DNA from: Gloeocapsopsis sp. IPPAS B-1203
Lineage (GTDB): Bacteria; Cyanobacteriota; Cyanobacteriia; Cyanobacteriales; Chroococcidiopsidaceae
DNA: 64,000 nucleotides
NCBI RefSeq assembly: GCF_002749975.1
Contig: NZ_PEIG01000013.1
Span: 62,001-126,000, forward strand
Direction of reading: 5' to 3'
Positions 35,840 through 44,027 of this stretch are shown here, piece by piece. The notes under the pieces were generated by a model. It was given only the letters and a program-made list of their open reading frames with translations. It was not told the origin of the DNA and ran no database searches. The translations under genes were made by a program, and so were the position numbers. The first letter of the stretch is position 1. Each line of letters begins with the position of its first letter.

Positions 35840-36460
35840 ATGAACCTACTCGAAGTTCAATCCAGCGCTCGGCTAGAAAAATCTGTTTCTCGTACCCTCA
35901 GTGATAACTTTATTCATGCATGGCAAGTAACGCATCTGCAAGCACCTCATCAACGGCGGGATATTGGTAGCCATCCTCCTGCTCACCCTATAGAACTATG
36001 GACAACGGCAAATTACACTCAACCAGAAGATCGCTCGCCTGCCATGACTGAATCGCTGAAAGAGTCTGAGCAACTGATTGAGGAATTGCTGTGGGCAGAT
36101 CGGTTGCTGCTAGGTGTGCCGATGTATAACTTCAGCATACCTTCTACTTTCAAGACATATTTAGATAATATTGTGCGAGTCAATCGCACCTTTACTTTCA
36201 ATCCCATCAATCATACCTTTGCAGGCTTAGCGACAGGCAAGAAAGCCTTGATAATTACGCCAAGTGCAGGCAATTTTTCGCCTGGTACGCCATTGGGACA
36301 TCTGAATTTTTGTGAAACCTATGTGTGCTCTATTCTAAGGTTTATCGGTATTGAGGATACTACAGTTGTCGCTGTACCTCATCAGTTTATGCCTAACGAG
36401 CGACAGCAACACATCGAAAACGCACATACACAACTGATGAATTTAGCAGCAAACTGGTAG
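35840..36460 (+). CDS. FMN-dependent NAD(P)H oxidoreductase (azoreductase type)
   Basis: A 206-residue flavodoxin-fold protein of the AzoR/NQO type. SSARLEKSVSRTL at residues 8-20 is the phosphate-binding loop. LGVPMYNFSIPSTFKTYLD near residue 93 and ITPSAGNFSPG near residue 140 contact FMN. It would reduce quinones or azo compounds with two electrons. It lies 6 bp before an ECF41 sigma factor gene. Sigma factors of that group are usually coupled to an oxidoreductase gene, so this is the likely partner. Confidence 0.87.
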   Translation: MNLLEVQSSARLEKSVSRTLSDNFIHAWQVTHLQAPHQRRDIGSHPPAHPIELWTTANYTQPEDRSPAMTESLKESEQLIEELLWADRLLLGVPMYNFSIPSTFKTYLDNIVRVNRTFTFNPINHTFAGLATGKKALIITPSAGNFSPGTPLGHLNFCETYVCSILRFIGIEDTTVVAVPHQFMPNERQQHIENAHTQLMNLAANW

Positions 36461-36466
36461 CGCCTT

Positions 36467-37348
36467 ATGAGTCAATTAAAGATTTTCAATCAATACAGGT
36501 CGCTTCTGTTTGCAATCGCCTATAGGATATTAGGCAGCGTCAGTGATGCTGAAGACATTGTGCAAGAAGCTTGGATACGCTGGCAGAATACCGAAACCAT
36601 AGTGAAATCCCCCAAGGCATTTCTATCAAAAATTGTGACTCGATTGTGTATTGATCACCATCGTTCTGCCCGTGTGAAGCGAGAACAGTATGTAGGAGCT
36701 TGGCTACCTGAACCTTTAGTAACGGAGTTGTGTACAAAGGATAGTGCGGAATTAGCAGAATCTCTTTCCTTTGCGTTTTTAATGCTGCTTGAATGTTTAT
36801 CTCCTACGGAAAGAGCAGTATTTCTCTTACGCGAAGTGTTCGATTACAGTTACGATGATATTGCCAAAACTGTTGGTAGAAGTGTTTCAAATTGCCGTCA
36901 AATTGTACATCGCGCTAATCACCACCTTGTGCTACGCAGACCAGCGATCAGTCTAGATTCTCATGCGAATAATATCCTGTTAAAACGGTTTCTTGACTAT
37001 TGGAATCAAGGGGATTTGCAGTCGCTCATTGCGTTGATGGCAGAAGACATAACTTTCTGGTCAGATGGAGGGGGCAAGACAATTGCAGCCCAGAAACCGC
37101 TACATGGTTGTATAAAGGTAGCTCGATTTTTATTAGCAATTCGACGCAGCCAATTGACCCCTACAATGGTTCCTCAAATTGTCACAATTAATGGACAGCC
37201 TGGAATCATCAATCTCGTCAATGAAAAGCTCCATAGCGTTTTTAGCTTTGATATTACAAATGAGCAGATCCAGTCAATTTTTGCAGTGGTCAACCCAGAA
37301 AAGCTAAAAGGTATTAAGCAGGGGTGCGATCGCATCTCATATTGGTAA
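36467..37348 (+). CDS. ECF41-type sigma factor (SigJ-like)
   Basis: A 293-residue sigma-70 family protein of the ECF41 group. Region 2 has YRILGSVSDAEDIVQEAWIR, and region 4 has SPTERAVFLLREVFDYSYDD. Between them is WLPEP, and the C-terminal SnoaL-like extension carries DGGGK. Both are group hallmarks, and the extension controls activity in place of an anti-sigma factor. It follows the azoreductase gene directly. The signal is unknown, possibly oxidative stress. Confidence 0.9.
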   Translation: MSQLKIFNQYRSLLFAIAYRILGSVSDAEDIVQEAWIRWQNTETIVKSPKAFLSKIVTRLCIDHHRSARVKREQYVGAWLPEPLVTELCTKDSAELAESLSFAFLMLLECLSPTERAVFLLREVFDYSYDDIAKTVGRSVSNCRQIVHRANHHLVLRRPAISLDSHANNILLKRFLDYWNQGDLQSLIALMAEDITFWSDGGGKTIAAQKPLHGCIKVARFLLAIRRSQLTPTMVPQIVTINGQPGIINLVNEKLHSVFSFDITNEQIQSIFAVVNPEKLKGIKQGCDRISYW

Positions 37349-37381
37349 ACGAATCGCGCCCCTAATCAGCTTTTAGAAACT

Positions 37382-40300
37382 TTATAACACCGAACTGGTA
37401 GATGGTTGTGGCTCCGCATTCACCGGAAAACTTGTTTCAACTGCGACTGATTTTTGTTTGGGCATCAAGCGTTTGCCAAACTTCACGTAGACAGCAGGAA
37501 TAACCAACAAAGTCAGCGCTGTAGAGGTAAACAAACCGCCTAGCACCACAATTGCTAAGGGTTGCAGAATTTCGTTTCCGGCTCCACTGGCGATCGCTAA
37601 CGGCAGCATCCCCAGTGCGGAAGTGAGCGCCGTCATTAGAATAGCGTTTACTCGCTCCAGAGAGCCGTTGACAATGACATCTTGGATGTGCATCCCTTGA
37701 GCAAACTTGTTGTTATAGTTGTCTACTAACAACAAACCGTTGCGGACGGCAACGCCGAATAAGGTGATGAATCCGATCAAAGACGCGATTGAAATTACAC
37801 CGCCAGTCAAGGCGATGGAAACAATGCCACCCACTAGCGCCAACGGTAGATTGATCATAATGGCGATCGTGGCAGGGAGTGACTTCACCGAAAAGAACAT
37901 CAGCACCGCAATGGCGATCGTAGCTAGGATACTAAATACTAGCAAGTTATTGCTGGCACGTTGTTCCGATTTAAACTGTCCGCCGTACTGGATAAAATAG
38001 CCATTGGGCAACTGCACTTTTTGCCGAATTTGAGCTTGAATATCGCTCACCACGCTGCCCAGATCGCGTTCCGCCACGTTTGCTGAAACAACAATCAACC
38101 GCGACACATTTTCCCGATTCACCACATTGGCTCCCATACCGTAATCTACAGTGGCGACGGTACTCAACGAAATGGTTTGCCCAGTGGGAGTGAAGAGGGG
38201 AATGGCGCGAATGGCATCTAAATTGTTGCGAGCACTCTCTGCCAGTGCAACAGAAATATCGATCAGTTGCTGGTTCTCTGCCACTTGTGACACCACGCGT
38301 CCGTTGAGAGCAGTTTCCACCACGCCTGATAATTGCTCCATACTCAAGCCATAAGTAGCCGCTGCTGCGCGATTGTATTGGATTTGCACCTGACGGATTG
38401 GCAGTTGGGGTTCAAGCTGTAAGTCTACAACTCCACCAATGGGCTGGATGATATCCCGTACCTGTTCGCCGATCCGTCGCAGTTCGGTCAAGTCTGGACC
38501 AAAGATTTTCACGGCGATCGCGCTTCTTACCCCAGACAGCACTTCATCCATGCGGTGGGAAATAAACCCGCCAATGTTAGGTGCAACACCAGGCAATTTG
38601 AGGAACGCTTCACGCAGTTGTTTCACGCTGGCTTCTCGGTCTTGCATCGCCAGGTCGCTGAGTTCCACATCGACGTGTGCCATATTGACACCCGCACCAT
38701 CTGCGTCACCAGGAGTGCGTCCTGCTCGCACCTGCACCCACTCATACAGGGGATTATCCTTAAGTGAATTGGAAAGCGCGATGCCTGCCCGATTAGTCAT
38801 ATCCAGCGAAACGCCGGGGAACAACACCATCGAGTTGACCATCGATTTTTCTTGGAATTCTGGCAGAAACACCCGTCCCAAAGAGGGAACGATCGCAAAA
38901 GCAGCAACTAAGGCAGCCAGCGCCAAACCTAGAATGATTTGGGGCGATCGCAGCGATAGGTTCAGCAGGGGACGATACAGCCGTTCTGCCCATCGTGAAA
39001 TGAATGTGCCTTGCTGAGGCAGGGTTTGATTCGCCAGCAGAATGGCACAAAGGGCAGGAGAGAGGGTCATGGCGACCAGTGTAGAAGCCGCAATCGAGAG
39101 CAAATAAGCTAATCCCATCGGCGCAAAAATCCGTCCTTCTACGCCAGTCAAACTGAAGATTGGCGCAAACACGACAACGATAATCACTGTAGAAAAAATC
39201 ACCGCCAGCCGCACTTCCACAGACGTATCATACACAACCTGGAACGGGTGCTTAGGGTTGCCCTGTGCCTGATTGGTTCGGAGTCCGCGATAGCAGTTTT
39301 CCATATCGACGATTGAATCATCTACTACCGATCCAATAGCAACCACTAACCCACCCAGCGTCATGGTATTGATGCCTAAACCAAAGGCTTTCATAAGCAT
39401 CAACCCGATTAACAAGGACAGCGGAATTGCGCTCAGGGTAATTACCGCTGTGCGCCAATTCATCAAAAATAGCAACATAATCACCGAAACGATAATGATG
39501 CCTTCAATCAGAGAACCACTGACATTGCCAATAGCAGAATCAATAAAATTAGATTGGCGAAACGTTTGCGCTATTTGCACATCAGGGGGAAAATTCGGCT
39601 GCAACGATTGCATCACTGCTTCCACGGCTTTGGTGACAGTAGGTGTATCGACATCGGGCTGTTTATTAATCATCAGTACCACCGCAGGCTGCCCATTAAA
39701 GCTGGCATCTCCTCGCTTCAGGGCTGCTCCGGTTTTGACTACCGCCACATCTTTAAGAAAAACTGGCTTGCTATCCTGAACTTTCACGACAGATTCTTGC
39801 AGATCGGCGCTCGATTTCACCTGCCCAATGCCGCGCACCAATAGTTCTTGACCACCGCCAATTAGAAAACCGCCTGGGGCATTAGAATTTGCACCTCTAG
39901 CTGCATTGGTGACTTCGGTGAGGGAAACATTGCGTGATCGCAGCTTTTCTGGATCAACTAGTACCTGTTCTTGACGCTCATCTCCACCGTAGATTGTGAC
40001 ATCGGTGACTCCTGGCACGGACAAAATTTGATTGCTGAGCGTACTATCAACTAAACGACGCAGATCCATCAGCGACGTTTTTCCCTGTCCATTGACAGTG
40101 AAGGCATATTGCAAAATCGTACCCAATGGCGATGCTAGGGGTGAAATCTCTGGCGAATGCACACCTTCAGGAAGCTGATTTGTCACCTGTTGCAGCCGTT
40201 CTGTCACGGCTTGCCGCGCTTGGTAAATATCGGCATCCTGGTCAAACACCACCTGCACCATCGACAGCCCCACCTTGGAGGATGACCGCACAGTTGTCAC

Positions 40301-40546
40301 ACCTGGCAAGCCATTCACCGCACTTTCAATCGGTACAGTAATTTGCGACTCTACTTCCTCGGGAGCGAGTCCAGTCGCTTCGGTGTGAATATCGACTTGG
40401 GGTGGGGCGAATTCGGGAAACACATCTAGCGGCATTTGGGTGGCACTGAAGACTCCCCAGACCGTCACTAAAATGGCACAGACGACGATGAACCACCGCT
40501 GAGCTATCGAGTTTTTGAGCGTCTGATTTAGAATCGAGTTAAACAT
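37382..40546 (-). CDS. CusA/CzcA-type heavy-metal RND pump
   Basis: A 1054-residue inner-membrane RND transporter. The N-terminus has QMPLDVFPEFAPPQVDI, typical for the heavy-metal subgroup. The proton relay helix reads VVAIGSVVDDSIVDMENC. About twelve helices and two large periplasmic loops are evident. With an adaptor and an outer-membrane TolC (52483) it would export Cu+/Ag+ or divalent metals from the periplasm. The mini adaptor gene is 6 bp upstream in the same operon, under an ATTTCA direct repeat. Confidence 0.93.
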   Translation of the reverse strand: MFNSILNQTLKNSIAQRWFIVVCAILVTVWGVFSATQMPLDVFPEFAPPQVDIHTEATGLAPEEVESQITVPIESAVNGLPGVTTVRSSSKVGLSMVQVVFDQDADIYQARQAVTERLQQVTNQLPEGVHSPEISPLASPLGTILQYAFTVNGQGKTSLMDLRRLVDSTLSNQILSVPGVTDVTIYGGDERQEQVLVDPEKLRSRNVSLTEVTNAARGANSNAPGGFLIGGGQELLVRGIGQVKSSADLQESVVKVQDSKPVFLKDVAVVKTGAALKRGDASFNGQPAVVLMINKQPDVDTPTVTKAVEAVMQSLQPNFPPDVQIAQTFRQSNFIDSAIGNVSGSLIEGIIIVSVIMLLFLMNWRTAVITLSAIPLSLLIGLMLMKAFGLGINTMTLGGLVVAIGSVVDDSIVDMENCYRGLRTNQAQGNPKHPFQVVYDTSVEVRLAVIFSTVIIVVVFAPIFSLTGVEGRIFAPMGLAYLLSIAASTLVAMTLSPALCAILLANQTLPQQGTFISRWAERLYRPLLNLSLRSPQIILGLALAALVAAFAIVPSLGRVFLPEFQEKSMVNSMVLFPGVSLDMTNRAGIALSNSLKDNPLYEWVQVRAGRTPGDADGAGVNMAHVDVELSDLAMQDREASVKQLREAFLKLPGVAPNIGGFISHRMDEVLSGVRSAIAVKIFGPDLTELRRIGEQVRDIIQPIGGVVDLQLEPQLPIRQVQIQYNRAAAATYGLSMEQLSGVVETALNGRVVSQVAENQQLIDISVALAESARNNLDAIRAIPLFTPTGQTISLSTVATVDYGMGANVVNRENVSRLIVVSANVAERDLGSVVSDIQAQIRQKVQLPNGYFIQYGGQFKSEQRASNNLLVFSILATIAIAVLMFFSVKSLPATIAIMINLPLALVGGIVSIALTGGVISIASLIGFITLFGVAVRNGLLLVDNYNNKFAQGMHIQDVIVNGSLERVNAILMTALTSALGMLPLAIASGAGNEILQPLAIVVLGGLFTSTALTLLVIPAVYVKFGKRLMPKQKSVAVETSFPVNAEPQPSTSSVL

Positions 40547-40552
40547 CTTAAA

Positions 40553-41236
40553 TTAGAAGCCCCCTTTCTTGTTAGAAAAGATGTTCTTCTTTTTGCGACT
40601 GCCACTCATAACGGCGATCGCCCCTACCAACAGCGCTGCTCCTCCACCGGCTGCGGCTACAATCCCTATAGGGAATCCGCTCGGTTGCGGAGTCGTTTCA
40701 CTAGACTGTGAGACGAGATTACCAGCATCATCGTGGCTATGAGGGATTCCTTGAGCATCTGCCTGAGCATGGGCTGTACTAGTTTGGGGAGAGGCGATTG
40801 CGGTTGGACTAGCGGCTGCATTGGCAGTTTGAGTTTTGCGCGATTCTGCATAGAGCGACAAACTTCCTTGCGTGACAAGTTTTTCCCCAACTGACAATCC
40901 TTGAGTTACCTCGATCAGGTCGCCCTGAGTTGCGCCAGTTGTGATGGGAACAGGCTCATAAAAATTCTCATACTGCACGAAGACGAGTTGCTTACCGTTA
41001 GCATCGACCAATGCTGTGATAGGCACCATAACAGCGGCGCTACCATCTGCGGCTGGCTCAATTGGCGTAACCATAATACCCGACATCTGATCGGTTTCAG
41101 CATTGACTTGTACGCGCTGAACACCGCCCTCTGCCTGAAATTCATCGCCATGCCCAACGTGAGCAAACCCAGCGCTGGGTACGCTGATAGCCAAACCAAC
41201 AGCAATAATGGAACTAATAAATAGAGCGGATTTCAT
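40553..41236 (-). CDS. Mini adaptor protein for the RND pump
   Basis: A 227-residue protein with a signal peptide (ending GFAHVGHGDE). The VQRVQVNAETDQMSGIMVTP segment resembles the N-terminal part of CusB/CzcB adaptors. VPITALVDANGKQLVFVQ with VGEKLVTQGSLSLYAES resembles their C-terminal part. The usual lipoyl and hairpin domains between them are absent. A Ser/Ala-rich linker and one C-terminal membrane helix (about 190-210) follow. Such a short adaptor could not bridge to TolC like CusB, so it may act differently. Confidence 0.7.
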   Translation of the reverse strand: MKSALFISSIIAVGLAISVPSAGFAHVGHGDEFQAEGGVQRVQVNAETDQMSGIMVTPIEPAADGSAAVMVPITALVDANGKQLVFVQYENFYEPVPITTGATQGDLIEVTQGLSVGEKLVTQGSLSLYAESRKTQTANAAASPTAIASPQTSTAHAQADAQGIPHSHDDAGNLVSQSSETTPQPSGFPIGIVAAAGGGAALLVGAIAVMSGSRKKKNIFSNKKGGF

Positions 41237-41298
41237 AATACTTCCTCACAAAGACGCGGGGCTAAACCAAAATCTTCCATAGTCTGCCAAAGAGCAGA

Positions 41299-41315
41299 TG
41301 AAAATCAGGTGAAAT
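41299..41315 (-). promoter_or_regulatory. ATTTCA direct repeat, site A (cusBA)
   Basis: On the minus strand ATTTCA-CCTGA-TTTTCA, 63 bp upstream of the adaptor start at 41236. A CTATGG -10-like box follows 17 bp after the repeat. This is the weakest match of the set (one base off). It also lies 49 bp from the divergent regulator gene. Confidence 0.6.
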
Positions 41316-41363
41316 GGCAGCGGTTTCTGTAAAATCAAGTTTGTGGTTAATTTCATTGGGGCT

Positions 41364-42056
41364 ATGCGAGTTTTGCTAGTAGAAGACGAAGCGGATTTGG
41401 GAATAGCCATTAAGCAAGTCTTAGTGAGCGAAAAATACGTAGTAGATTGGGTGCCAGACGGCTCTCAGGCATGGCATTGTCTTGAAAGCCAGTGGACAGA
41501 TTACACGGTGGCGATCGTCGATTGGCTACTACCAGAGCTATCAGGGCTAGAGTTATGCCAGCGGCTCAGAATGCACCAAAACCCCTTACCAGTGCTGATG
41601 CTCACCGCCCTGGGACAACCTGAAAACCGGATTGCCGGACTCGATGCTGGAGCCGATGATTACTTGGTCAAGCCATTTGTGATGGAAGAACTGCTGGCAC
41701 GGTTACGGGCACTTCAGCGGCGATCACCTCAACTTCAACCTCAAAACCTCAGTATCGGTGCATTCACGCTAGATTATGCTAATAATGCCCTGTGCAGCGA
41801 ACTAGCTCAGCCTCCTCAAGCGATTCCTTTAACCGTCAAGGAATTTCAAATCCTCGCCTATCTGATGCAAAATTCTAATCGCATCATTTCAGGTAGCAAA
41901 ATTCGGCATCAACTCTGGGATCTAGAAGAGGAACCGATCAGCAATGTGGTTGCAGCACAAATGCGGTTATTGCGACGCAAGTTAGCCAGCTATGGTTGCA
42001 ACTGCCCGATCGAAACTATTCCAGGTCAGGGCTATCGATTCAACACAGCCTTGTGA
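41364..42056 (+). CDS. OmpR-family response regulator
   Basis: About 230 residues from ATG 41364 (MRVLLVEDEADLG). GTG 41343 is upstream in frame. The receiver domain has the acidic pair after LLVED, the phosphoacceptor in VAIVDWLLPE and Lys in YLVKPFVMEE. The C-terminal winged helix reads LTVKEFQILAYLMQNSNRI and SNVVAAQMRLLRRK. The kinase gene overlaps its stop. Its place between cusBA and the kinase points to metal sensing. It is a candidate for binding the ATTTCA repeat. Confidence 0.92.
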   Translation: MRVLLVEDEADLGIAIKQVLVSEKYVVDWVPDGSQAWHCLESQWTDYTVAIVDWLLPELSGLELCQRLRMHQNPLPVLMLTALGQPENRIAGLDAGADDYLVKPFVMEELLARLRALQRRSPQLQPQNLSIGAFTLDYANNALCSELAQPPQAIPLTVKEFQILAYLMQNSNRIISGSKIRHQLWDLEEEPISNVVAAQMRLLRRKLASYGCNCPIETIPGQGYRFNTAL

Positions 42057-43441
42057 ACAGCCACCAGCTTTTTCGTCGCAGTCGTACCCGTCTAGCACTC
42101 TGGTATGCGCTCGTCATGGGGATAATTTTAAGCCTGTCTTGGTTCGGGATGTACCGAGCGCTCGTTCAAGCAAACTGGGCAGCGCTAGAACGAGAAATTG
42201 AGTCGATCGCTGGAACGCTGCATGACAGTCTGGAACCTAGGCTATCTGCTTCAGAAGATCCGGCAGTTGTTTTACAGCGAATTTTTCCTGAACTATGTTT
42301 AGTAGGTCAATTTTGTAATATCAGTTCCACCTTAATTCAGCGCCATACAATCGGCATTAGCGATCGGAGTACCTACTACATTCGCTTGTTCGATCACCAC
42401 GGCAAACTACTTGCTTTTTCACCTAATCAACCGCCGCCGCTTCCTCAGACTTTCAACCCTGCTCCGTGGCAAACATTTCGCACTACTGATAGGACTCGCT
42501 ATCTCCAATTCACGACAATTTTGCACAGTGCTAATGCGAAACATCAGGCGGCTCAAACAACTAATTATCCATCCTGGGGCTATCTGCAAATCGGACGTAC
42601 TTTAGCACCCTTTGATGCTGAAACCAGGCGAATGCAATGGACATTTATTATTGGATTCCCTATTGCGCTGGGTTTGGTGGTTATTTCAAGTTGGCGGCTC
42701 TCAGGCTTGGCAATGCAGCCTATTTACCAGTCCTATCAGCAACAACAACAGTTTACCGCCAATGCTGCCCATGAGTTGCGATCGCCTCTTGCTAGCTTAC
42801 TGGCAACTATAGAAGCCATTTTGCGAGTTCCCCAATCAAATCAACAAAATATCCAAATTATGCTGCATACTGTTGAACGGCAAGGACGACGCTTGAGTCA
42901 TTTGATCGCAGATTTACTCTTTTTGACTAGTCTTGAACAAGATTCGTCATTAAAGCCCTTTCAACCCTGTTGTTTGAATGACCTCATCAATGATTTGACT
43001 GAAGAGTTTTTAGAGCTTGCAACGGCATCAGATATTCACCTAACCAGCCGAATTCCTGATTTTGAGGTATACATCCTGGGTAACGAATCGCAACTTTACC
43101 GCTTAGTATCAAATTTAATTGCCAATGCCATTCAGTACACACCTAGTGGAGGACAGGTGAGCGCGAGTCTCACAGTGCGCGATCGCACTGCCATAATTGC
43201 GGTAAAAGACACAGGGATTGGGATTCCGCTAGCTGAACAAACGCAAATTTTTGATCGCTTTTATCGTGTTGATGGAGACCGCTCTCGCAAAACTGGAGGA
43301 ACAGGATTGGGGTTGGCGATTGCACTGGCAATTGCCCAAAAACATCAAGCCCATCTCAGTGTTGAAAGTCTAGTAGGACAAGGGAGCATTTTTACTTTAG
43401 AAATGGTAATTACAAACCATAGAACATTTAGGCACGATTGA
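42053..43441 (+). CDS. Sensor histidine kinase
   Basis: About 462 residues from GTG 42053, which overlaps the regulator stop (GTGA). Two membrane helices (about 16-36 and 200-222) enclose a periplasmic sensor region of about 160 residues. The dimerisation helix is HELRSPLASLLATIEAI. The ATP-binding domain has NLIANAIQYTP, DTGIGIPLAE and GTGLGLAIALAI. The sensor region holds cysteines (LCLVGQFCN) that might bind metal. A homologue is at 54439-55785. Confidence 0.9.
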   Translation: MNSHQLFRRSRTRLALWYALVMGIILSLSWFGMYRALVQANWAALEREIESIAGTLHDSLEPRLSASEDPAVVLQRIFPELCLVGQFCNISSTLIQRHTIGISDRSTYYIRLFDHHGKLLAFSPNQPPPLPQTFNPAPWQTFRTTDRTRYLQFTTILHSANAKHQAAQTTNYPSWGYLQIGRTLAPFDAETRRMQWTFIIGFPIALGLVVISSWRLSGLAMQPIYQSYQQQQQFTANAAHELRSPLASLLATIEAILRVPQSNQQNIQIMLHTVERQGRRLSHLIADLLFLTSLEQDSSLKPFQPCCLNDLINDLTEEFLELATASDIHLTSRIPDFEVYILGNESQLYRLVSNLIANAIQYTPSGGQVSASLTVRDRTAIIAVKDTGIGIPLAEQTQIFDRFYRVDGDRSRKTGGTGLGLAIALAIAQKHQAHLSVESLVGQGSIFTLEMVITNHRTFRHD

Positions 43442-43469
43442 AGCAAGATTTGAAGAATTCTCTTGTTTG

Positions 43470-43871
43470 TCAAGAATTTTGCTCTTGTAGATGCTCTGAA
43501 ACCTCCTGATAAAGGCTGATGATATGCTGGTCGGCCAGACTGTAATAGACATTACGTCCTTCCCTGCGATATTTCACCAGGTGTTGTGATCGCAAAATTC
43601 GTAATTGGTGTGATACCGCAGACTCACTTACCTTCACAGCAGCCGCTAAATCACAGACACATAGTTCTCGATTCGCTAACGCAGACATCAACCGCAAACG
43701 ATTTGGATCGGCCAATGCATTAAAAAACTCTGCCATCTGTTGCGCCTTGTCAACAGGCATAATTTCTGGTTGAACCTGACGCACTTGCTCAAGATGAACG
43801 AGATGAGCGTCGCAACTGGGCATATCTTCATTATTCTGAGAAGACTCCGATTTTGGTGACAATTTGCTCAT
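43470..43871 (-). CDS. ArsR/SmtB-family metal-sensing repressor
   Basis: A 133-residue winged-helix repressor. An N-terminal extension with CDAHLVHLEQ may donate metal ligands. ELCVCDLAAAVKVSESAVSH is the recognition region with the CVC metal motif of helix 3. DQHIISLYQEVSEHL near the end is the SmtB/ZiaR zinc site of helix 5. It is divergent from a ZiaA-type ATPase gene, with a strong dyad between. It should release DNA when zinc, cadmium or lead binds. Confidence 0.92.
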   Translation of the reverse strand: MSKLSPKSESSQNNEDMPSCDAHLVHLEQVRQVQPEIMPVDKAQQMAEFFNALADPNRLRLMSALANRELCVCDLAAAVKVSESAVSHQLRILRSQHLVKYRREGRNVYYSLADQHIISLYQEVSEHLQEQNS

Positions 43872-43945
43872 AGGGGTTAAACTTAGCAGCTAAAAGCAGG
43901 GTGCAGGCTCAGTGTAGGTAAATGATTCTCATTCTAACACCTGAA

Positions 43946-43969
43946 ATATATGAAGATATATTCAGATAT
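43946..43969. promoter_or_regulatory. SmtB/ZiaR-type operator
   Basis: ATATATGAA-GATATA-TTCAGATAT is an imperfect 9-6-9 dyad between the divergent repressor and ATPase genes. It has the TGAA/TTCA core and length of SmtB and ZiaR operators. Confidence 0.75.
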
Positions 43970-44027
43970 TTCAGAATTCGTGTTAAAGTTCAGAAAAGTT
44001 CCTCTGTAACTGCGTAATGAAATCCCT

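Noticed and set aside
37719-39844. Several plus-strand frames opposite cusA
   Set aside because: All are antisense shadows of a 1054-residue gene with clear RND motifs.
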